A DNA stretch of 64,000 nt from Campanula takesimana (lineage: Eukaryota; Streptophyta; Magnoliopsida; Asterales; Campanulaceae). The DNA is taken from NCBI GenBank assembly GCA_026119855.1, contig JAOWBW010000006.1, positions 3,224,001 to 3,288,000 of the forward strand. The letters are read 5' to 3'. Shown piece after piece: positions 58,141 through 64,000 of the stretch (the first letter of the stretch is position 1; each line of letters opens with the position of its first letter). Under the pieces are notes generated by a model that was given only the letters and a program-made list of their open reading frames with translations, was not told where the DNA came from and did not search any database. The translations under genes were made by a program, and so were the position numbers.

Positions 58141-59467
58141 AACTAGACTCGATACTTAGAAAAAGATAGGAAATGTATAGGGTAAAAATGTTCAAAACAC
58201 ATAATTTAAACCAAACGCCTAAAATTGGCGCGAAAAGCAGAAACACAATCAAGAATCATATCAAGGCTTGTCATATGACTATTCATCAAGAACACGAAGA
58301 ACATGTATTGAATACACTAAGAACATGAAAAACATAAAAATGTCAAAGTGCTCCAAAATGCATAAAAAGCACATCAAAATGTTCGAAATGAAAAATCACA
58401 CACAAACAAGTAAACCATAACAACAATAACATAAACGAACAACCAAGATCTGAAAAAAACGAAGAGAATTCAAAAAGACAAAATATTCAAAATTTCCACA
58501 AAAAACACATCAAATGATCATTGATCGTAAAACAAATTTCATAAATGAAAAGCTAAGAGTAAATCGAACACGTAGCATCAAATAATTTGAAAAACGAGCA
58601 ACGAATCATAGAGAAATCAGAAAGGGGAAAATCTCAGACCTTCGAGCTTCAATGGCGGAAAACAGAAAGTTTGAGTTTGAAATCCTTACCATTTGTGGAT
58701 CCTTTTGCTTCTTGGAAGATGAAGTAGAAGATTTCTTGGGAGCCATGATATATAAAGAAGATTTTTCGAAAAAGTAGAGAGAGAATGATGAGTGCAGAGA
58801 GAGAGAGAGATGTCAGAATTTGAGAAAGAAGAAAAGGCGGTTGAGGGAAGTTGAGCAGAGGAGAAGTGAGGAGAGAGAGACGGCGGAGGAGGTTTATAAT
58901 CTTCAAAAAGGGATGATGACGTCACGGCGCGCTGACAACAAGTTGGTGAAAGTCAGGAGGGTGAGGCGCATGCGTGGACCAATGAGGAACGCGCGTGAAA
59001 AACCTAGCCGCGCGCGTGTGCCAGTCATTTATGGTCAAAAAGAATCTTTTCCTATTCCGTCATAATCAGAACGAGCATTAAATGCGCGTCACTCAATGCC
59101 TTTATATTAAATGAGGTGGGACGTGCGCAGAGGGCAGAAAGGTAATTTCCCAAAAAAATCAAAAATAATGACGAGGGAAAATAATAATTACACAAGTACC
59201 CTTGCGAATTATGCTGACTCAGCAAGTCAAGGACCTAAGTGAAACTATTGAAAAGAGAACTTACCTTAGGTCCACGGGTCATGCGCATGATACTTATGCG
59301 CAGCAATGTATTGCGCAGAGTTTCTATAAAGAAACAACTGATTTACCTTATGCGCATAGCTAAGGGCGCTTCTTGTGCGCAGGTGCATGATGTATATCTA
59401 ACTTAGAATTTTATCACAAACAAAATCATTAGTATTGACAGATCATATTGACAAAATTTAGCTAAGT

Positions 59468-61240
59468 TCAAGCACCCATTTCACCTCTAAAAAAGATGAA
59501 CCTCTTAGCATCAAGTGCTTTTGTAAGAATGTCGGCGATTTGATAGTCGGTTCCCACGTGTTCTAGATGTATATTCCCCTTTTCCACGTGGTCTTTGAGG
59601 AAATGATATTTAATGTCGATGTGTTTGGTCTTCGAATGCATGACAGGATTTTCAGAAACAGCAATTGTTGAAGTGTTGTCGCAATAAATGGGACAATTTT
59701 CTTCTTTGATGTCATAGTCCACTAATTGCTGCTTCATCCACAGAATTTGACAGCAACAGCTTCCAGCAGCGATATATTCTGCTTCAGTTGTAGAGACAGA
59801 AACTGCAGCTTGCTTTTTACTGGCCCAAGACAAAAGTCGATATCCAAGGAAATGACAAGTGCCGCTTGTGCTTTTCCTGTCAATTGTGCATGCTGCGTAG
59901 TCCGCATCTGAATAACCTACAAGTTTAAAGTTCGAATCTTTGGTGTACCAAAGTCCAAGGTTAATAGTGCCAGAGAGATATCGTATTATTCGTTTCACAG
60001 CAATTAAGTGCGCTTCTCTAGGGTCAGATTGATAACGTGCGCAGACACAAACACTAAACATAATATCAGGCCTACTAGCAGTAAGATAAAGGAGTGAGCC
60101 AATCATTCCTCGATAAAGTGTTTGATCAACCTTTTTACCTTTTAAGTCTTTGTCAAGTTTGTTGCCGGTGGCCATTGGAGTGTCGTATGCTTTAGCATTC
60201 TCAAGTCCAAATTTCTTGATTAAGTCCTTTGTGTATTTGGCTTGGTTGATAAATATGCCTTTATTCATTTGTTTGATTTGAAGCCCGAGGAAGAATGTGA
60301 GTTCTCCCATCATGCTCATTTCAAACTTGCTCTTCATTAGTTTCTCAAAGCGCTTGCACAACAATTCATTAGTAGAACCAAATATAATATCATCAACATA
60401 AATTTGAACAAATAATTTATGACCATTATGTTTGGTAATGAAAAGAGTGGTATCGATTTTACCGCGAGTGAAGCCTTTTTCGATGAGAAACTTGGATAGT
60501 GTATCATACCATGCTCTTGGTGCTTGCTTGAGTCCATACAAAGCTTTCTGGAGTTTGTAGACATGATTTGGAAATTGTGAATCTTCAAACCCAGGTGGTT
60601 GAGCAACGTAGACTTGTTCTTGGAGTTCACCATTCAGAAACGCACTCTTCACATCCAGTTGATATAACTTGAAGTCCTTGTAAGCGGCGTAAGCTAGAAA
60701 TAATCTGATAACTTCAAGTCTTGCTACGGGCGCGAATGTTTCATCGTAATCATTCCTTCTTCTTGCCTATAGCCTTGTGCAACCAATCTTGCTTTGTTTC
60801 TCGTGATGGTTCCATTCTCGTCCATCTTGTTCCTGAACACCCATTTTGTACCAATCACTCCATGATCATTTGGTCTTTGAACTAGAGTCCAAACCTTACA
60901 TCTTTGAACTAGATCTATTGAAAACACGAAAAGCTTTAGAATGTTTAGCATACCCAACAAAAATACCTTCGTCGGCTTTGGCGTCGAATTTACCTCTATG
61001 TTCGTTTCCGTTGTAGAGGATATAACATTTGCAACCAAAGATTTTGAAGAAAGCAATGTTGGGAGTTCTTCCACGCCATAGTTCATATGGAGTCTTGTTG
61101 TGACGTTTGTTGATGAGGGAGCGATTTTGAGTAAAACATGCAGTGTTGATAGCTTCTTCCCAAAAGTACTTAGGCAATTTCGCTTCGGCTATCATCGTCT
61201 TTCCCACTTCAATCAACGTCCTATTCTTTATTTCCACTAC
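59468..61240 (-). pseudogene. Sirevirus-like pol: integrase C-part, RT and RNase H
   Basis: Integrase continues at 61237 with NGVVE (catalytic Glu region) and ends in FVGYAKHSKAFRVFNRS. The long linker before RT appears deleted. RT begins around 60880 (GTKWVFRNKMDENG) in another frame. From 60652 the frame is open to 59468 with YGLKQAPRAWY, YVDD (about 60390), the connection, RNase H (SDADYA, KSTSG, TTEAEY) and the C-terminal ADILTKAL. At least two frame changes (about 60650-60730 and 60890-61100) block a full polyprotein. Sequence style is that of SIRE/Opie-type elements. Confidence 0.85.
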
Positions 61241-61281
61241 ACCATTTTGTTGTGGAACTCCAGCGGTTGAGAAGTTGTGAT

Positions 61282-62312
61282 CTATCCCATGATCATCGCA
61301 ATATCGAGCAACACCTGTTTTTTTAATTCTGTTCCATTGTCGGATCGAACACTAACGATGTCATCTTCTTTTTGGGTTTGGAGCAGTCTGAATATAGTGG
61401 TGAGAATGTCATAACAATCATCTTTTGAGATCATCATTTCCACCCATGTATATCTTGAGAAATCGTCCACCACAACTAAAGTATACTTTATTCTTTTGAT
61501 GCTTGCAGTGGTAACTGGTCCAAATAGATCAATGTGCAGCAGTTGCAAACATTTTGAAGTTGAGGGATTTGTCTTGCTGGAGAAAGACTGTTTTGTTTGT
61601 TTGCCTAGTTGACAAGCTGCGCATTTGTTGTCATGATGATCAACAAGTTTGGGGAGTCCTTTGACAAGATTGTCCCTGCTGAGTTTTGATAGACATTTGA
61701 AGTTCAAGTGACTCATGCGCTTGTGCCATAGCCAACTATTCTCGCTTACACTTTTAGCTATAAAACAAAGATTAGTACTAGAGTTCATACTATGAAAATC
61801 AATAATGTAAATATTTGTCTTACGATAACCCGTGAGTAAGATAGCTCCAGTTTTGCCATTCTTGATAAGACATTGCGTTGAAGAGAAATGGCATTCTAAT
61901 CCTTTGTCGCAGAATTGAGATATGGATAATAAGTTGTGCTTGACTCCTTCGACGAGAGAGACTCTTTCAATGCACACTTTGTCTTTCTTGAGCTTTCCAT
62001 ATGCTACAACTTGACCTTTGTTATTATCACCAAATGTAACTGAGGGACCTCTTTCTTCATGAACATCTTCAAGTAAGGATTCATCTCCAGTCATGTGTCT
62101 TGAACATCCACTATCGAGAATCTATTCATACGTTTTAGCTTTTGAAGATCCAGCCATGAAGCAAGGTGCCTGAAATATAAACATTTAAGAACTGGTCCCC
62201 TTTATTCCTTTTGGGTCCAAGAGTTAGCAACTTTTGACAACCCACTCTTGCTTGACCTTAGGATTTTTACGTCCTTTGGCATTGGGAGTGAATCGCAAAA
62301 GGCATTCCACAG
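61282..62312 (-). pseudogene. Sirevirus-like pol: protease and integrase N-part
   Basis: Same frame as gag. After several stops between 62320 and about 62124, the protease motif LDSGCSRHMTG appears (about 62090-62121, with a TAG just before it). GAG-pre-integrase HHCC (WHKRMSH ... CAACQLGKQ) follows, then the integrase core with first Asp in HIDLFGP and second in RSDNGTE. The frame is lost near 61282 and resumes in another register. Confidence 0.85.
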
Positions 62313-62319
62313 CCTTATG

Positions 62320-64000
62320 TCAAAAACAATCACAAATGGAACAATGTTGAAAGCCACCAATCACATGAGTTTTCACAAACTCTTTACTTTTCTTAGGGAT
62401 AGCATTCTTCTTTGGGTCAGATGAGCCGGCCTTAACAAAATCTTTCTTTTGAAATTTTGGAGCACTTTTTCTAGGAGTGCGCATAGGGCTAGGATGCGCA
62501 TGGCGGTGAGGCGCATGGCTCCTTGGCGCATAATGATCACTTGTAGAAGGAGCGCTCTTGGTTTCAAGAATGATTTTGCTAGGAGCTGATTCATCTGTAG
62601 CTATATTTTTCCCTTTAGCTTTCCCAAATTGCTTCGTTGGGTAGACATAATGGAATGTTTGTCTCTTGACTTTTTCCTGTCCTTTACCCATTGAATTAGA
62701 ATGTTTTTCCTTGGGAATTTCAAAAGTTTGCTGTTGTGTAAATTCACTTTCTCTTTCATTACAAACATCACACTTAAAGTTGTCACTAGTAGATGAGAAT
62801 CCCAAACCACTTTTATCACCACTGGATTTTTGAGACTCAAATATATTCTTCATAGTGACACGAGAATTGGACCACTCATTTACAATCTTTTGGAGATCAT
62901 TAATTTGAGCAGCCAATTCATCGTTTTGAACTTTAAGAATTGAGTTTTGTTCTGTTAGAAAAGTGTTTTTAACAGTAAGAGGAGTCATGCCCTTTATCTG
63001 CTCCTTAAGGAGGGTGAGTTTAGATTTGAGAACCCTTTTTTCCGTCTTAGACTGTGAAATTTCTTCACTTGACAGTGCTAAAGCTTCCTTCATTTTGCCG
63101 AATTTACTAATTACCTTTTCAGCTTCCAAAAATAGCTTTTCTTGCTTGGCAAAACCTTCATCACGAGTGATTATTGGAATTGGTGTAACTTGAGGTCTGA
63201 CATATTCACTTTTTCTGAGTTTGTTTCTAGCACTCAGATCACATCTTGCAAATAACAATCCACCATCGCTTTGAGCCGGAGTGAGAAATCCTTGTTCAAC
63301 GAGCTCGCTGATGGTTGGTCCTTTCTTCTTTTTCACTTCTTGAAAACCCACCGATTTCTTGATAGGTTTGTTCAAGGTATTCATGTCAGGAACATCTTTG
63401 GAGAAGTCATCATCGGAATTATAAGTATCAATTTCATCATCATTAGCCACCAAACAAACGAGTCCATCATCGGAATCTTCATCGCTCTCATCGGAGTCTG
63501 TTTCAATCCAAGTGTTGTGCTCATTTGCTGGTGCTTCTTCCTCAGCAATCATTCCCTTGTGACGAGTAAATTTGGGAGTGAACTTGGGAGTATGGCTGCT
63601 CTTCTTCTGCATGTATTCAAATTTCGGAATTGGGCAGCTTGAAGCAAAGTGTCCTGGTTTCCTGCAATTAAAACAAACAAGATCTTCTTTTCTTTTAGAA
63701 TCACTACTCCTCGTGAACTTTGGAGGAGCTCTGCTGGTAGATCCTTGAAATTTGTTGTTTGAGCTGGGTCTTGAGAATTTTCTGAACTTTTGAAATTTCT
63801 TCACAAATAAAGTGAAGTCTTCATCATCCATGTCCAATAGCTCAGAAGTAGAAATTTTGGGATCTGCACTTTTCTCAACTTGAACTTGAGCTTGCGCAGG
63901 TGCTTCTTCTCTTTGCGCCACCATTGCAATGGACTTGGATTTTCCTTCAGTTTCATTTATACGCTGAAGCTTGAGTTCATAGACTTTGAGATTTGCGTAA
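62320..64000 (-). pseudogene. Sirevirus-like Gag, partial at window edge
   Basis: Open from the right edge to a TGA at 62320. It contains a zinc knuckle CFNCRKPGHFASSC (about 63630-63670), an acidic Asp/Glu/Ser segment (about 63430-63520) and a long Gln/Glu/Lys-rich probable coiled coil (about 62870-63130). A second Cys cluster CDVCNERE follows, then a basic C-terminal tail. The extended C-terminal region beyond the zinc knuckle is typical of Sirevirus Gag. The N-terminal capsid-like part is outside the window. The frame continues past the stop into protease, so the stop may be a mutation. Confidence 0.8.

Larger units (their letters stand above)
46984..58746 (-). pseudogene. Env-like gene of the Sirevirus-like element, split and with internal stops
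   Basis: Exon 1 (58746-58690, 19 codons, starting MAPKKSSTSSS) ends at a GTAAGG donor. A 640-bp intron ends TTTTGCGCAG, and exon 2 starts at 58049. The frame continues through stops at 57558 and 56751 to 56376, where an 8.2-kb copia insertion begins. It resumes in frame at 48131 and goes on, past a stop at 47083, to 46984. Regions: an N-terminal globular part, a Lys/Ser/Glu-rich basic stretch (about 56880-57130), a Pro/Thr/Ala-rich stretch (about 47600-48130) and a C-terminal probable coiled coil (about 46990-47450), the usual plan of Sirevirus env-like products. Their role is unproven. No hydrophobic fusion or membrane segment was obvious. Confidence 0.7.
41826..64000 (-). mobile_element. 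Sirevirus-like copia retrotransposon, 3' LTR to gag, cut by window edge
   Basis: Minus-strand order from the right edge: gag, protease, integrase, RT, RNase H, then an env-like gene with an intron, then the 3' LTR ending at 41826 (CCAACA on the minus strand). A coding gene 3' of pol in a copia element is the Sirevirus hallmark. Two later elements interrupt it (42804-46628 and 48132-56375). Non-coding and coding parts are unusually rich in TGCGCA. The 5' LTR is outside the window. Confidence 0.85.

Overview
The window is nuclear DNA of a flowering plant, most likely a eudicot. It is AT-rich, has GT-AG introns, and carries only two ordinary host genes. One is the 3' half of a MATE/DETOXIFICATION transporter (1337-3299, +). 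The other is a complete two-exon CYP76-like cytochrome P450 (4895-9743, -). Almost everything else is transposable elements and decayed repeats. The species cannot be named from the sequence.

Region 1 (1-9.9 kb): an LTR retrotransposon with a Ty3/gypsy-type Gag enters from the left edge and ends 138 bp before the first visible MATE exon. MATE introns hold small MITE and TRIM-like insertions. The P450 reads as intact (507 codons incl. stop), but its single phase-0 intron has grown to about 3.3 kb. It contains a foldback element, a GTAAC-rich element and a block of organelle-like DNA.

Region 2 (9.9-28.2 kb): dense small elements, several with readable target-site duplications (TSDs). They include Stowaway MITEs, a 9-bp-TSD Mutator-like MITE family, 8-bp-TSD hAT MITEs, a tRNA-type SINE and a 1.93-kb non-autonomous Helitron. 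A structurally complete Ty1/copia element lies at 16636-21470 (TSD AGTCT); its single-frame polyprotein is broken by six stop codons. A 1.1-kb array of hairpin-forming units lies at 25.3-26.4 kb.

Region 3 (28.2-37.4 kb): three degenerate copies of an unrecognised ~0.6-0.7 kb unit bounded by AAAACGCGTTTTTCC palindromes, each carrying a different TE. Then come three Stowaway MITEs nested in one another, a second GTAAC-rich foldback element in inverted orientation, and a 273-bp tandem repeat.

Region 4 (37.4-64 kb): a deep TE nest. A copia LTR (37376-41638) is split by a MULE with ~160-bp terminal inverted repeats and a truncated MuDR-type transposase. Its internal region is invaded at 41826 by a Sirevirus-like copia element on the minus strand, running off the right edge and carrying gag, pol and an intron-containing env-like gene. 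That element is itself split by a 3.8-kb gypsy-type solo LTR (TSD GACAG) and by an 8.2-kb copia element (TSD AGGTG). The 8.2-kb element has 1462-bp LTRs that differ at only about seven positions, although its own pol is dead. A GC-rich GCGGYCGCCCA module is shared by the solo LTR and the young copia element, two apparently unrelated elements.

All boundaries, TSDs and identities were read by eye; family names rest on motif recognition, not on searches.
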